Of a DNA stretch of 64,000 bases, positions 39,712-48,243 are shown piece after piece. A program made the translations under genes and the position numbers. The stretch lies in contig NZ_JAGEKP010000004.1 in the NCBI RefSeq assembly GCF_017565305.1, positions 186,001 to 250,000 on the forward strand. The letters run 5' to 3'. Position 1 is the stretch's first letter, and each line of letters opens with the position of its first letter. The notes under the pieces are model-generated. The model worked only from the letters and a program-made list of their open reading frames with translations. It was not told the origin of the DNA and searched no databases. Source of the stretch: Leifsonia sp. TF02-11 (lineage in GTDB: Bacteria > Actinomycetota > Actinomycetes > Actinomycetales > Microbacteriaceae).

Positions 39712-41154
39712 TCAGTTGTTGGAGCTGAGCTTCTCGCGCAGCGCCGCGAGGGACTCGTCGTCGGCGAGGGTGCCGCCGGAGCCCGACTCGCTGGAGTACG
39801 ACGAGGAACCGCTGTCGGCAGCCGCCTCCTCGATACCCTTGGCGACCTGGCGCTTGTGAGCCTCCCAGCGAGCCTGAGCCGCAGCGTACTGCTGCTCCCA
39901 CTCGTCGCGCTGGCTCTCGAAGCCTTCCTTCCACTCGTTGGTCTCCGGGTCGAAGCCCTCGGGGTACTTGTAGTTCCCCTGCTCGTCGTACTCGGTGACC
40001 ATGCCGTAGAGGGCCGGGTCGAACTCGGTGCCTTCGGGGTCGACGCCGTCGTTCGCCTGCTTGAGCGACAGCGAGATGCGGCGGCGCTCCAGGTCGATGT
40101 CGATGACCTTGACGAAGACCTCTTCGCCGACCGACACGACCTGCTCGGCGAGCTCGACGTGCTTGCCGGAGAGCTCGGAGATGTGCACCAGGCCCTCGAT
40201 GCCGTCTGCGACGCGGACGAACGCACCGAACGGAACCAGCTTGGTGACCTTGCCCGGCGCGACCTGACCGATCGCGTGGGTGCGGGCGAAGACCTGCCAC
40301 GGGTCCTCCTGGGTCGCCTTCAGCGACAGCGAGACGCGCTCGCGGTCCAGGTCGACCTCGAGGATCTCGACGGTGACCTCCTGGCCGACCTCGACGACCT
40401 CGGAAGCGTGCTCGATGTGCTTCCACGACAGCTCGGAGACGTGCACGAGGCCGTCCACGCCGCCCAGGTCGACGAACGCGCCGAAGTTGACGATCGAGGA
40501 CACGACGCCCTTGCGAACCTGGCCCTTGTGCAGGTTGTTGAGGAACGTGGTGCGGGACTCCGACTGGGTCTGCTCCAGCAGCGCGCGACGCGACAGGACC
40601 ACGTTGTTGCGGTTCTTGTCGAGCTCGAGGATCTTGGCCTCGATCTCCTGGCCCAGGTACGGGGTCAGGTCGCGGACGCGGCGCAGCTCGATGAGCGACG
40701 CCGGCAGGAAGCCGCGCAGGCCGATGTCGACGATCAGGCCGCCCTTGACGACCTCGATGACCGTACCGGTGACGACACCGTCGGCCTCCTTGATCTTCTC
40801 GACATCGCCCCAGGCGCGCTCGTACTGCGCACGCTTCTTGGACAGGATGAGGCGACCCTCTTTGTCCTCCTTCTGGAGAACGAGCGCCTCGACGGTGTCG
40901 CCGACCTCGACGACCTCGCTGGGGTCGACGTCGTGCTTGATGGAAAGCTCGCGAGAGGGGATGACACCCTCGGTCTTGTAGCCGACGTCGAGGAGGACCT
41001 CGTCGCGGTCGATCTTGACGACGGTGCCCTCGATGAGGTCTCCGTCGTTGAAGAACTTCAGCGTCTTTTCGACCGCGGCAAGAAAGTCTTCAGCAGACCC
41101 GATGTCGTTGACGGCGACCTGCTTCGGTGCCTTGTCGGTCGTTGCGGTTGTCAT
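39712..41154 (-). CDS. rpsA: 30S ribosomal protein S1
   Basis: mRNA-binding ribosomal protein. The 480 residues contain four S1 domains in series, seen as GDLIEGTVVKIDRDEVLLDV, GVVTGTVIEVVKGGLIVDIG, GQVRKGVVSSIVNFGAFVDL and GQVAPGKVTKLVPFGAFVRV, followed by an acidic and then Ser/Gly-rich tail. Four domains fit the actinobacterial type rather than the six of proteobacteria. Start at ATG 41154 (MTTATTDKAPK), with GGAG about ten bases upstream; an upstream ATG at 41244 lies in the leader. A TAGACT box 104 bases upstream implies a leader near 100 nt. Confidence 0.96.
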   Translation of the reverse strand: MTTATTDKAPKQVAVNDIGSAEDFLAAVEKTLKFFNDGDLIEGTVVKIDRDEVLLDVGYKTEGVIPSRELSIKHDVDPSEVVEVGDTVEALVLQKEDKEGRLILSKKRAQYERAWGDVEKIKEADGVVTGTVIEVVKGGLIVDIGLRGFLPASLIELRRVRDLTPYLGQEIEAKILELDKNRNNVVLSRRALLEQTQSESRTTFLNNLHKGQVRKGVVSSIVNFGAFVDLGGVDGLVHVSELSWKHIEHASEVVEVGQEVTVEILEVDLDRERVSLSLKATQEDPWQVFARTHAIGQVAPGKVTKLVPFGAFVRVADGIEGLVHISELSGKHVELAEQVVSVGEEVFVKVIDIDLERRRISLSLKQANDGVDPEGTEFDPALYGMVTEYDEQGNYKYPEGFDPETNEWKEGFESQRDEWEQQYAAAQARWEAHKRQVAKGIEEAAADSGSSSYSSESGSGGTLADDESLAALREKLSSNN

Positions 41155-41258
41155 GTAGTGGATGCTCCGTAATGGACATAAATCAGGCCGAGCGCGAACC
41201 TTTGTGGGTGTCTTCCGCGAGCGGCAGGCGGATGTGGATGTCACACAAGTGACGGTCT

Positions 41259-41264
41259 AGTCTA
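41259..41264 (-). promoter_or_regulatory. Probable -10 box of rpsA
   Basis: TAGACT on the minus strand, overlapping the last codon of the upstream SDR gene; the leader to the rpsA ATG would be near 100 nt. Confidence 0.4.
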
Positions 41265-42245
41265 CCGACTGGTCTGCGGATGCAGCAACTCGCGTTCGGC
41301 CACGATGTCACGCAGCGCCGGCTCGAGCTCGGGATAGGCGAACACGTAGCCCGCGGCGAGCAGCCGCTCCGGCACGACCCACCGGCTCTTCAGGACCAGC
41401 TCGGTCTCCGTGCGGATCGCGGCAGAACCCAGCTCGAGCATCCACCGGGTGGCCGGAAGGCCGAACGGGACCCCGAGCACGCGCCGCAGCGTCGCCATCA
41501 GCGTCCGGTTGTCAACGGGCGTCGGCGCCGCGATGTTCACCGGCCCGTCGAGCTCAGGCCGCTCGCGGAGGAACTCGATCGCTCCGAGGACGTCGCGGAC
41601 GTGCACCCAGCTGAACCGCTGCCGGCCGCCGCGCGCCCGGAACTCATGGAAGGTCCCCGCGTTGCGGCGCGCTGTCGTCGCGAACCAGCGGCCGTCGAGC
41701 TGCGGGCCGCCGAGACCGGACCGGGCGAGCCGGATGAGCGGGACCAGGGCCGAGCCGTCGCCCAGCACGATCGCCATGCGCAGGGCGACCCTTCTGGTGC
41801 CGGCGAGCTCCCCTTCGAAGAGCTCGGCCTCCCACGCCCGCGCCACGTTCACCGAGAACCCGGCTCCCAGCTCCCCCGTCGACTCGGTCATCGGCCGGTC
41901 CACCGCGTGCCGGTAGATGGTCGCGGTGGAGGCGTTGAACCAGACGGGTGGCGGCGCGTCCGACGCCGCGACGGCCTCCCGGAGGGCCCGCGTCGTCTCC
42001 ACGCGCGAGCGGAAGATCTCTGCGCGGTTGGCGTCGCCGTAGCGGCAGTTCACGCTCTTGCCCGCGAGGTTGATGAGCAGATCGGCGCCGGTGACCGCGC
42101 GGCGCAGGGCAGCAGGGTCGTCCCAGCGTGCGTCGGCGCCGTCGCGCCCGACGAGCAGCACGGTCGAACCCGAAGCGCGGTAGTGCTCCGCCAGATACCG
42201 TCCGATGAACCCGGACGCACCGGCGATGACGACCCGCTCGCTCAC
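41262..42245 (-). CDS. TIGR01777 family SDR protein (epimerase/DUF1731)
   Basis: Extended short-chain dehydrogenase-like protein related to cell-division regulator SulA-type YfcH. The 327 residues start with a Rossmann motif VVIAGASGFIGRYLAEHY, carry the family-specific LINLAGKSVNCRY and the SVNVARAWEAE segment, and end with a DUF1731 region (ELVLKSRWVVPERLLAAGY). The usual catalytic Tyr-x3-Lys is not obvious, as in many TIGR01777 proteins. The GTG start overlaps the DUF4166 gene stop by 4 bp. The substrate is unknown. Confidence 0.9.
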   Translation of the reverse strand: MSERVVIAGASGFIGRYLAEHYRASGSTVLLVGRDGADARWDDPAALRRAVTGADLLINLAGKSVNCRYGDANRAEIFRSRVETTRALREAVAASDAPPPVWFNASTATIYRHAVDRPMTESTGELGAGFSVNVARAWEAELFEGELAGTRRVALRMAIVLGDGSALVPLIRLARSGLGGPQLDGRWFATTARRNAGTFHEFRARGGRQRFSWVHVRDVLGAIEFLRERPELDGPVNIAAPTPVDNRTLMATLRRVLGVPFGLPATRWMLELGSAAIRTETELVLKSRWVVPERLLAAGYVFAYPELEPALRDIVAERELLHPQTSR

Positions 42246-42862
42246 TCACTCCCCCGTGTGATCTCGTAGCGGAAGGCGCCCGCGTACTGGTACACCCTAC
42301 CGATCAGCGGCGCCCTCACGACGATGGAGACCACCTGTGCGCCCCGCGCATCGTCGTACCGTTCGGTGAGCGCGACGACCGGCGCGATGACCCGCGGGAC
42401 GACGATGCGTGCCCGTCCTGCCCGCACCGCGATGCGGCGGGAGACCAGCCGCAGCGCACCGTCGGTCACCCGGGCCGAGAACCAGGCCTCCACCACCGTC
42501 GGCGATCCGAGGCGGTCGACGATCAAGCCCTTCTCGGCGCCGATCTCATCCCGCATCTCGCGCGTGCGCCCGCGCAGCTCGAACCGACGCACCGCGCGCA
42601 CCGCAGGGCTGCCGTCCGCGGAGGTCGCCGGAACGTTCGCGACGGTGAACAGGACGCTGTGCTCCCACACCGGGAACAGCACATGCGCCAGGGCGAACGC
42701 CGCGAGCACCGGCCACAGCCAGCGGCGGGGTGTGCCGACGACGTCGAACACGCCGATGCCCCGACCGGTCGAACCGTCCGGAATGCCGTCGAAGTAGGCG
42801 CGCAGCCGCGGATGGAGCTCGTCGAAGGCCGAGCCGAGAACGGCCCGGTACGGGGAGGTCAT
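42242..42862 (-). CDS. DUF4166 domain-containing protein
   Basis: The 206 residues begin YRAVLGSAFDELHPRLRAYF, have a hydrophobic helix near 50-65 (WLWPVLAAFALAHVLFPVW) and a beta-rich C-terminal part. In other genomes DUF4166 occurs fused to, or next to, SDR proteins of the TIGR01777 type; here the two genes overlap by 4 bp, so a joint function is likely, but the reaction is unknown. The start at 42862 has no strong ribosome binding site visible. Confidence 0.85.
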   Translation of the reverse strand: MTSPYRAVLGSAFDELHPRLRAYFDGIPDGSTGRGIGVFDVVGTPRRWLWPVLAAFALAHVLFPVWEHSVLFTVANVPATSADGSPAVRAVRRFELRGRTREMRDEIGAEKGLIVDRLGSPTVVEAWFSARVTDGALRLVSRRIAVRAGRARIVVPRVIAPVVALTERYDDARGAQVVSIVVRAPLIGRVYQYAGAFRYEITRGSE

Positions 42863-42893
42863 CGCGGCCGCGCGCCCTTCTGAGTGCGGGCGC

Positions 42894-44567
42894 TCAGTCG
42901 AGCAGCGCCGACTTCAGCGTGTCGAGCCCGACACCGCCGATGTCGAGCGCCTTCTTGTGGAAGGCCTTGATGTCGAACGACCCGCCCTCGCGGCGTGCGT
43001 ACTCGTCGCGCAGCTGCTCCCAGATGCGCTGACCGATCTTGTACGACGGCGCCTGACCCGGCCAGCCCAGGTAGCGGTTGACCTCGAAGCGCACGAAGCC
43101 CTCGTTCATGTTGACGTTCTCGCCGAGGAAGCCGAAGGCATAGTCGCCCGTCCACGGGCCGGACCCGTCGGGCAGCTGCTTCTCGAGGTGCACGCCGATG
43201 TCGAGCACCACCCGGGCGGCACGCATCCGCTGGCCGTCGAGCATCCCGAGCCGGTCGGCCGGGTCGTCGAGGTAACCCAGCTGCTCCATCAGGCGCTCGG
43301 CGTAGAGGGCCCAGCCCTCGGCATGACCGGAAGTGCCGGCGATGCGGCGCCACGAGTTCAGCTGCGCCTTGTTGTAGGTGGCCTGCGCGATCTGGAGGTG
43401 ATGGCCGGGAACGCCCTCGTGGTAGACGGTCGTCAACTCGCGCCAGGTGTCGAACTCGGTGACGCCCTCCGGGACGCTCCACCACATGCGGCCGGCGCGG
43501 GCGAAGTCGTCGCTCGGGCCGGTGTAGTAGATACCGCCCTCCTGCGTCGGCGCGATCATGCACTCCAACCGGCGGATCTCGACCGGGATGTCGAAGTGCG
43601 AGCGGCCGAGCTCCTCGATGGCGCGGTCGCTGGTCTCCTGCATCCACTTCTGGAGGGCGTCGGTGCCGTGCAGCTTGCGGGAGGCGTCACCGTCGAGGAA
43701 CGCGATGGCCTCGCGCACGGTCGCGCCCGGCTTGATCTCGTTCGCGATCGACTCCTGCTCCGCCACCATGCGCGCCAGCTCTTCGAGGCCCCACTCGTAG
43801 GTCTCGTCGAGGTCGACGGTGGCGCCGAGGAAGTCTCGGGAGGCGAGAGCGTACAGCTCGCGGCCGACGGCGTCCTTCTCCGGAGCGTGGGCGGCGAGCT
43901 CGTCCTGCAGGAAGGTCGCGAGCTTCGCGTAGGCCGCGGCGGACTCGGAGGCGCCGGACGCCAGATCGGCCTTCAGCGACGCGGGGAGTTCGGCGTCTCC
44001 GGCCTTCGCCGAGCCCGTGAACTCGAAGAAGAATCCGGTGTCTGCGACCTGCTTGTTCGCCTGCACGAGCACCTCGCGCACCTGGCGGACCGCCGGAACG
44101 TTGCCCGTTGCGATGCCGCTGCGGAGGGTCTCAATGTAGCCGTCCATCGCGGCGGGGAGGTTGTGCAGGCGCTTCGCGACGTTCGCCCAGTCGTCCTCGG
44201 TGTCGGTCGGGACGAGGTCGAAGATGTCGCGGAGCTCCTGCGCGGGCGAGGCGATCACGTTGAGGTCACGCTGGCCGAAGCCGGCCTCGTGCTTCTCGAT
44301 GGTGAGCTCGAGCTCGCGGGAGAGGTCCATCTTGGTGACACGGTCGATGTCGTCGACCGGCTCGGCCTTGCGGATCTTGGCGAGGGTCTCGCGCACGGCG
44401 GCGACGGACTGCTCGGCTCCCGCCGGCGAGTAGTCGGAGTACTCGCCCTCGCGGCCGGGTCGGCCGAGCCAGACGTGGTACTCGGGGTGGAGCTCCAACT
44501 GGGTGTCGACCCACTCCTCAGCGATCGTGTCGATCGGAGTCGGTTCGCGCTTCTCTGCGTTCGTCAT
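42894..44567 (-). CDS. DUF885 family peptidase-like protein
   Basis: Probable zinc metallopeptidase-like protein of the DUF885 family, cytoplasmic as no signal peptide is seen. The 557 residues contain the metal site TVYHEGVPGHHLQIAQ (His-Glu-x4-His-His) followed by SGHAEGWALYAERLMEQLGY with the glutamate expected for metal binding. Family members have peptidase or esterase activity. The ATG lies six bases after TAGGGT (44579-44574), suggesting a leaderless message. The small upstream gene overlaps its first 50 bp. Confidence 0.9.
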   Translation of the reverse strand: MTNAEKREPTPIDTIAEEWVDTQLELHPEYHVWLGRPGREGEYSDYSPAGAEQSVAAVRETLAKIRKAEPVDDIDRVTKMDLSRELELTIEKHEAGFGQRDLNVIASPAQELRDIFDLVPTDTEDDWANVAKRLHNLPAAMDGYIETLRSGIATGNVPAVRQVREVLVQANKQVADTGFFFEFTGSAKAGDAELPASLKADLASGASESAAAYAKLATFLQDELAAHAPEKDAVGRELYALASRDFLGATVDLDETYEWGLEELARMVAEQESIANEIKPGATVREAIAFLDGDASRKLHGTDALQKWMQETSDRAIEELGRSHFDIPVEIRRLECMIAPTQEGGIYYTGPSDDFARAGRMWWSVPEGVTEFDTWRELTTVYHEGVPGHHLQIAQATYNKAQLNSWRRIAGTSGHAEGWALYAERLMEQLGYLDDPADRLGMLDGQRMRAARVVLDIGVHLEKQLPDGSGPWTGDYAFGFLGENVNMNEGFVRFEVNRYLGWPGQAPSYKIGQRIWEQLRDEYARREGGSFDIKAFHKKALDIGGVGLDTLKSALLD

Positions 44568-44973
44568 GATCCGACCCTACCGAGGCCTCGAGCTCGGCGC
44601 TCGCTCCTGCCGCCCCCTCCGCCCGCCGGCGCCGCTGCTCCCTCAGGTCGAGCTCGTCCTGGAGCGCGACGAAGAAGCGGTGGATCTCGCCCCGGCGCTG
44701 CGTGAACAGGAACGTCTCCGCCCCCTGCACCCTCCCGATCGCGTCGAACTCGATGCGCGTGTGCGTGGCGTCCACGGGGACGAACCGTAATTTCGGCTGG
44801 AAGAACACCCATCCCGACGCGACCTGCCCGAACGGGTCGAGGATGCTCGTGCCCTGCAGCGCGTCCCGCACGAAATCAGGGACCTCGGCGAGAGGAACCG
44901 GCACCACCTCGCTCGGGATCCGGCGAGGGACGACGGCCTTCTTCTCGTGCCTCCGCGGCTCCAGCTCGCCCAC
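44518..44973 (-). CDS. Unrecognised small protein (about 151 aa)
   Basis: Family not recognised. The sequence has a beta-rich middle (SGWVFFQPKLRFVPVDATHT; IEFDAIGRVQGAETFLFTQR) and a very charged C-terminus. The GTG start at 44973 lies six bases after TACGCT (44985-44980), which fits the leaderless pattern of neighbouring genes; frames continuing up to 45120 would run into polA. The last 50 bp overlap the start of the DUF885 gene on the same strand in another frame. The final 20 residues, inside that overlap, look like low-complexity Asp/Arg sequence. Confidence 0.7.
   Translation of the reverse strand: MGELEPRRHEKKAVVPRRIPSEVVPVPLAEVPDFVRDALQGTSILDPFGQVASGWVFFQPKLRFVPVDATHTRIEFDAIGRVQGAETFLFTQRRGEIHRFFVALQDELDLREQRRRRAEGAAGASAELEASVGSDHDERREARTDSDRHDR
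44574..44579 (-). promoter_or_regulatory. -10 box of leaderless DUF885 gene
   Basis: TAGGGT on the minus strand, 6 bases before the ATG at 44567; it lies inside the 3' part of the upstream gene. Confidence 0.4.
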
Positions 44974-44979
44974 GAGTGA

Positions 44980-44985
44980 AGCGTA
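44980..44985 (-). promoter_or_regulatory. -10 box of leaderless small gene
   Basis: TACGCT on the minus strand, 6 bases before the GTG at 44973. Confidence 0.4.
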
Positions 44986-45005
44986 GCCCCGCCGGCCTGC
45001 GAGCG

Positions 45006-47678
45006 TCAGTGCGCGGCGGCGTCCCAGTTGGCCCCGCGGCCGATCTGCACGTCGAGCGGCACGCGGAGGTCGGCGGCGCCGGCCATCCGGGTGCGCACGA
45101 TCGCCTCGAGTGCGTCCCACTCTCCGGGGGCGACCTCGAAGATGAGCTCGTCGTGCACCTGTAGCAGCATCCGGGACTGCAGACCGCCGTCGATCAGATC
45201 GCCGGCGATCCCGAGCATCGCGATCTTCATGATGTCGGCCGCAGAGCCCTGGATCGGCGCGTTGAGGGCCTGGCGCTCGGCGTTCTCGCGCAGCACCCGG
45301 TTGGTGCTCGTCAGGTCGGCGAAGGGACGGCGGCGGCCGAAGATCGTCTCGGTGTAGCCGTCGACCCGGGCGATCTCCACGACGCTGCGCAGGTAGTCGC
45401 GCACCGCGCCGAAACGCTCGAAGTAGCCGGCCATCAGGTCCCGTGCCTCCTTCGTCTCGATGCGGAGCTGCTTCGAGAGGCCGAACGGGCTCAGTCCGTA
45501 CGCGAGACCGTACGACATCGCCTTGACCTTGGTGCGCATCAGCGGGGTGACGTCTTCCGGAGCGACGCCGAAGACACGCGCTCCCACGAACCGGTGGAGG
45601 TCCTCCCCCGCGTTGAACGCCTCGATGAGGCCGGGGTCTTCGGAGAGGTGCGCCATGATCCGCATCTCGATCTGCGAGTAGTCAGCGGTCAGCAGCGTCT
45701 CGTAGTCGTCGGCGCTGCGGAAGGCGGAGCGGATCTCGCGGCCTTCCTCGGTGCGGATCGGGATGTTCTGGAGGTTCGGGTCGTTCGACGAGATGCGGCC
45801 CGTGCTCGTGCCGGTCTGGTCGTAGGTGGTGTGGATGCGGTCGTCGGAGGTGACCGAGCGCTCCAGCGTCTCGACGATCTGCTTGAGCTTCGTCGCGTCG
45901 CGGTGCTGCAGCAGCAGGTCGAGGAACGGGTGCGGGTTGCTCTCCTGGAGGTCGGCGAGCGACTGCGCATCGGTCGAATAGCCCGTCTTGGTGGACCGGG
46001 TCTTCGGCATGCCGAGCTCGTCGAAGAGCACCTGCTGGAGCTGCTTGGGCGACCCGAGGTTGAGCTCGTGGCCGACCTCGGCGTAGGCGCGTGCAGCGTA
46101 GTCGTTGGCCTTGTCGGTGAGCTCCCCGCGGAGGCGGCTGAGCACGGCGGTGTCGATCGACACCCCGGTGAGCTCCATCTCGGCCAGCACGGCGACCAGG
46201 GGCAGCTCGATGTCGTCGAGCACGCGACGGGTGCCCTCGTCGAGCGCGATCATCTGGCCCTCGGCGACGCGGCGGATGTACCACGCCTCGGTCGCCGGGC
46301 TCACCGCGTCGTTGATGGGCACCAGCTGGTTGGGGTCGGAGACCGGCAGCGTCTCGCCCAGGACCTCGTAGACCTGCTCGGCGAGCGACTGCGGCGCGGC
46401 TCCCGGCTTGACGAGCCAGGAGGCGATGCGCGTGTCGAACGCCAGGCCGTCGACCACGAAGCCGGCGCGGCTCAGCGCCTTGAACTGCGGCTTGGCGTGG
46501 AAGAAGTACTTGGGCGCGCTGCTCGCGATCCACTCTTCGAGCGCCTCGTAGTCGCGGCGGCCTGCCGCCCACGGCACGTAGACCGTGTCGTCGGCGGCGG
46601 CCAGGCCGAAGCCGGTGATCCCTGCCGGGCCGGTCTCCAGCTGCACCGCGACGGCCTGGCCGTCGGCCGAGGCCTTGGCCAGCCAGTTGGCGAGCTCCTC
46701 GTCGACCAGGGTGCGCACGACCGGCGCGCTCACGGCGCCGGCGTTGCCATGCTCGACGTCCGCGGCGGCGCCGTCGAGCAAACCCTCCTCGGCCGCGGCC
46801 TTCATCAACCGGTCGAGCAGCGTCTTGAACTGGAGTCGCGCGAAGATGTCGCGCACCGCGTTCTCGTTGAGCGGCTTGCGCTCGAGGTCGGCGGGCGTGA
46901 CGTCGAGCTCGACGTCGTCGAGGAGCTTGTTGAGCCGCCGGTTGCGGAGCGCGTTCTCTTTCTGGTCGCGCAGGTTCTGACCCACGACGCCCTTGATCTC
47001 GTCGGCGTGCGCGACGATGTTCTCGACCGTGCCGTACTGCTGCACCCACTTGACGGCGGTCTTCTCTCCGACCTTGTCGATGCCGATGAGATTGTCGCTG
47101 GTCTCGCCGACCAGCGCGGCGATCTCCGGGTACTGGTGCGGCTCGACGCCATAGCGCTCGCGGACCGCGGCCGGGTCGTAGATCTTGAGCTCGGAGACGC
47201 CGCGGACGTTCGGGTAGAGCAGCGTCACGTCGTCGTTGACGAGCTGCAGGGTGTCGCGGTCTCCGGAGACGAGCAGCACACGGTAGCCCTGCTCCGCACC
47301 CTGGCGGGCGAGGGTGGCGAGGATGTCGTCGGCCTCGAAGTCTTCTTTGGCGATGGTGGTGATGTTCATCGCGTGCAGGGCCTCCTGCAGCAGCGGGATC
47401 TGTCCGACGAACTCGGACGGGGTCTCACTGCGGGTGCCCTTGTACTCGGGATATTCGCGCGTGCGGAAGGAGTAGCGCGAGATGTCGAAGGCGACGGCGA
47501 TGTGCGTCGGACGCTGCTGCTGGAGCAGGTTGATCAGCATCGCGATGAAGCCGTGGATGCCGTTCGTGTGCTGGCCCTCGCGGTTGACGAAGCTGTCGAC
47601 GGGCAACGCGTAGAAGGCCCGGAATGCCAGCGAATGGCCGTCGATGACGAGAAGGGTAGGCTTTTCGGAGTCTGACAC
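45006..47678 (-). CDS. polA: DNA polymerase I
   Basis: Repair and primer-removal polymerase. The 890 residues have an N-terminal 5' nuclease (LLVIDGHSLAFRAFYALP; KEDFEADDILATLARQG; GIDKVGEKTAVKW), a middle 3'-5' exonuclease-like domain, and a family A polymerase with motif A DYSQIEMRIMAHLSED, motif B RTKVKAMSYGLAYGLS and motif C LQVHDELIFE. In the middle domain the catalytic Asp-x-Glu strand reads AVQLETGPAG, so proofreading residues appear lost. The GTG start is six bases after TAGGCT. Divergent from a thioesterase gene. Confidence 0.97.
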   Translation of the reverse strand: MSDSEKPTLLVIDGHSLAFRAFYALPVDSFVNREGQHTNGIHGFIAMLINLLQQQRPTHIAVAFDISRYSFRTREYPEYKGTRSETPSEFVGQIPLLQEALHAMNITTIAKEDFEADDILATLARQGAEQGYRVLLVSGDRDTLQLVNDDVTLLYPNVRGVSELKIYDPAAVRERYGVEPHQYPEIAALVGETSDNLIGIDKVGEKTAVKWVQQYGTVENIVAHADEIKGVVGQNLRDQKENALRNRRLNKLLDDVELDVTPADLERKPLNENAVRDIFARLQFKTLLDRLMKAAAEEGLLDGAAADVEHGNAGAVSAPVVRTLVDEELANWLAKASADGQAVAVQLETGPAGITGFGLAAADDTVYVPWAAGRRDYEALEEWIASSAPKYFFHAKPQFKALSRAGFVVDGLAFDTRIASWLVKPGAAPQSLAEQVYEVLGETLPVSDPNQLVPINDAVSPATEAWYIRRVAEGQMIALDEGTRRVLDDIELPLVAVLAEMELTGVSIDTAVLSRLRGELTDKANDYAARAYAEVGHELNLGSPKQLQQVLFDELGMPKTRSTKTGYSTDAQSLADLQESNPHPFLDLLLQHRDATKLKQIVETLERSVTSDDRIHTTYDQTGTSTGRISSNDPNLQNIPIRTEEGREIRSAFRSADDYETLLTADYSQIEMRIMAHLSEDPGLIEAFNAGEDLHRFVGARVFGVAPEDVTPLMRTKVKAMSYGLAYGLSPFGLSKQLRIETKEARDLMAGYFERFGAVRDYLRSVVEIARVDGYTETIFGRRRPFADLTSTNRVLRENAERQALNAPIQGSAADIMKIAMLGIAGDLIDGGLQSRMLLQVHDELIFEVAPGEWDALEAIVRTRMAGAADLRVPLDVQIGRGANWDAAAH

Positions 47679-47684
47679 CAGGCA

Positions 47685-47690
47685 AGCCTA
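47685..47690 (-). promoter_or_regulatory. -10 box of leaderless polA
   Basis: TAGGCT on the minus strand, 6 bases before the GTG at 47678. Confidence 0.5.
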
Positions 47691-47756
47691 CAAGGGGCCG
47701 GTGACACTCTCAGACGACCGCTCACCACCACACCGACGACCCGGGAGAGGCCGCAG

Positions 47757-48161
47757 ATGACCGAGGACGCGCTGGCGTACGTGAAGCAGCGGGGCCTCGG
47801 CGCCCTGGCCGACAAGATGGGCATCGAGATCGTCGAGTTCAGCATCGAGCGCTCGGTCGCGCGCATGCCCGTACTCGGCAACACGCAGCCGGCCGACCTC
47901 CTGCACGGCGGCGCGTACGTGGTTCTCGGCGAGTCGCTCGGATCGATGTCGGCGAACCTCTACGCCGGCGAGGGCCGCCTCGCGGTGGGTATCGAGATCA
48001 ACGCCTCGCACACGCGCTCGGCGACCGAAGGCTACGTGACCGGCGTCTGCACGCCCATCCACCTCGGCCGCACCCTCACGACGCACGAGATCGCCGTCAC
48101 CGACGACCGGGGCCGCCGCTGCTCGACCATCCGCATCACGAACCTGATCAAAGACCTGTAG
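47757..48161 (+). CDS. Hotdog-fold thioesterase (PaaI family)
   Basis: Small acyl-CoA thioesterase of the hotdog fold, probably cytoplasmic and oligomeric. The 134 residues show the family pattern ADLLHGGAYVVLGESLGS with the conserved His-Gly-Gly and downstream Glu, and a beta strand GVCTPIHLGRTLTTHEI. The acyl substrate (phenylacetyl-CoA-type, menaquinone precursor or other) cannot be told. GGAGAGG lies upstream of the ATG. Divergent from polA, convergent with pdtaR across a palindromic repeat. Confidence 0.9.
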   Translation: MTEDALAYVKQRGLGALADKMGIEIVEFSIERSVARMPVLGNTQPADLLHGGAYVVLGESLGSMSANLYAGEGRLAVGIEINASHTRSATEGYVTGVCTPIHLGRTLTTHEIAVTDDRGRRCSTIRITNLIKDL

Positions 48162-48167
48162 CCCGCA

Positions 48168-48229
48168 ATCGCCTCCTCACTTTCTCCCGCCCGCGCACGG
48201 CGTGTTGCGGGAGAAACTGAGGAACGGAT
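48168..48229. repeat. 62-bp palindromic repeat, copy B
   Basis: Imperfect palindrome with arms related to TCCTCACTTTCTCCCGC and GCGGGAGAAACTGAGGA, located between the convergent stops of the thioesterase and pdtaR genes. Inverted, it aligns without gaps over all 62 bases to copy A at 1138-1199 with about 13 differences. In this convergent place it could also act as a terminator for both genes. Confidence 0.85.
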
Positions 48230-48243
48230 AGCTGCTCGGGAGG

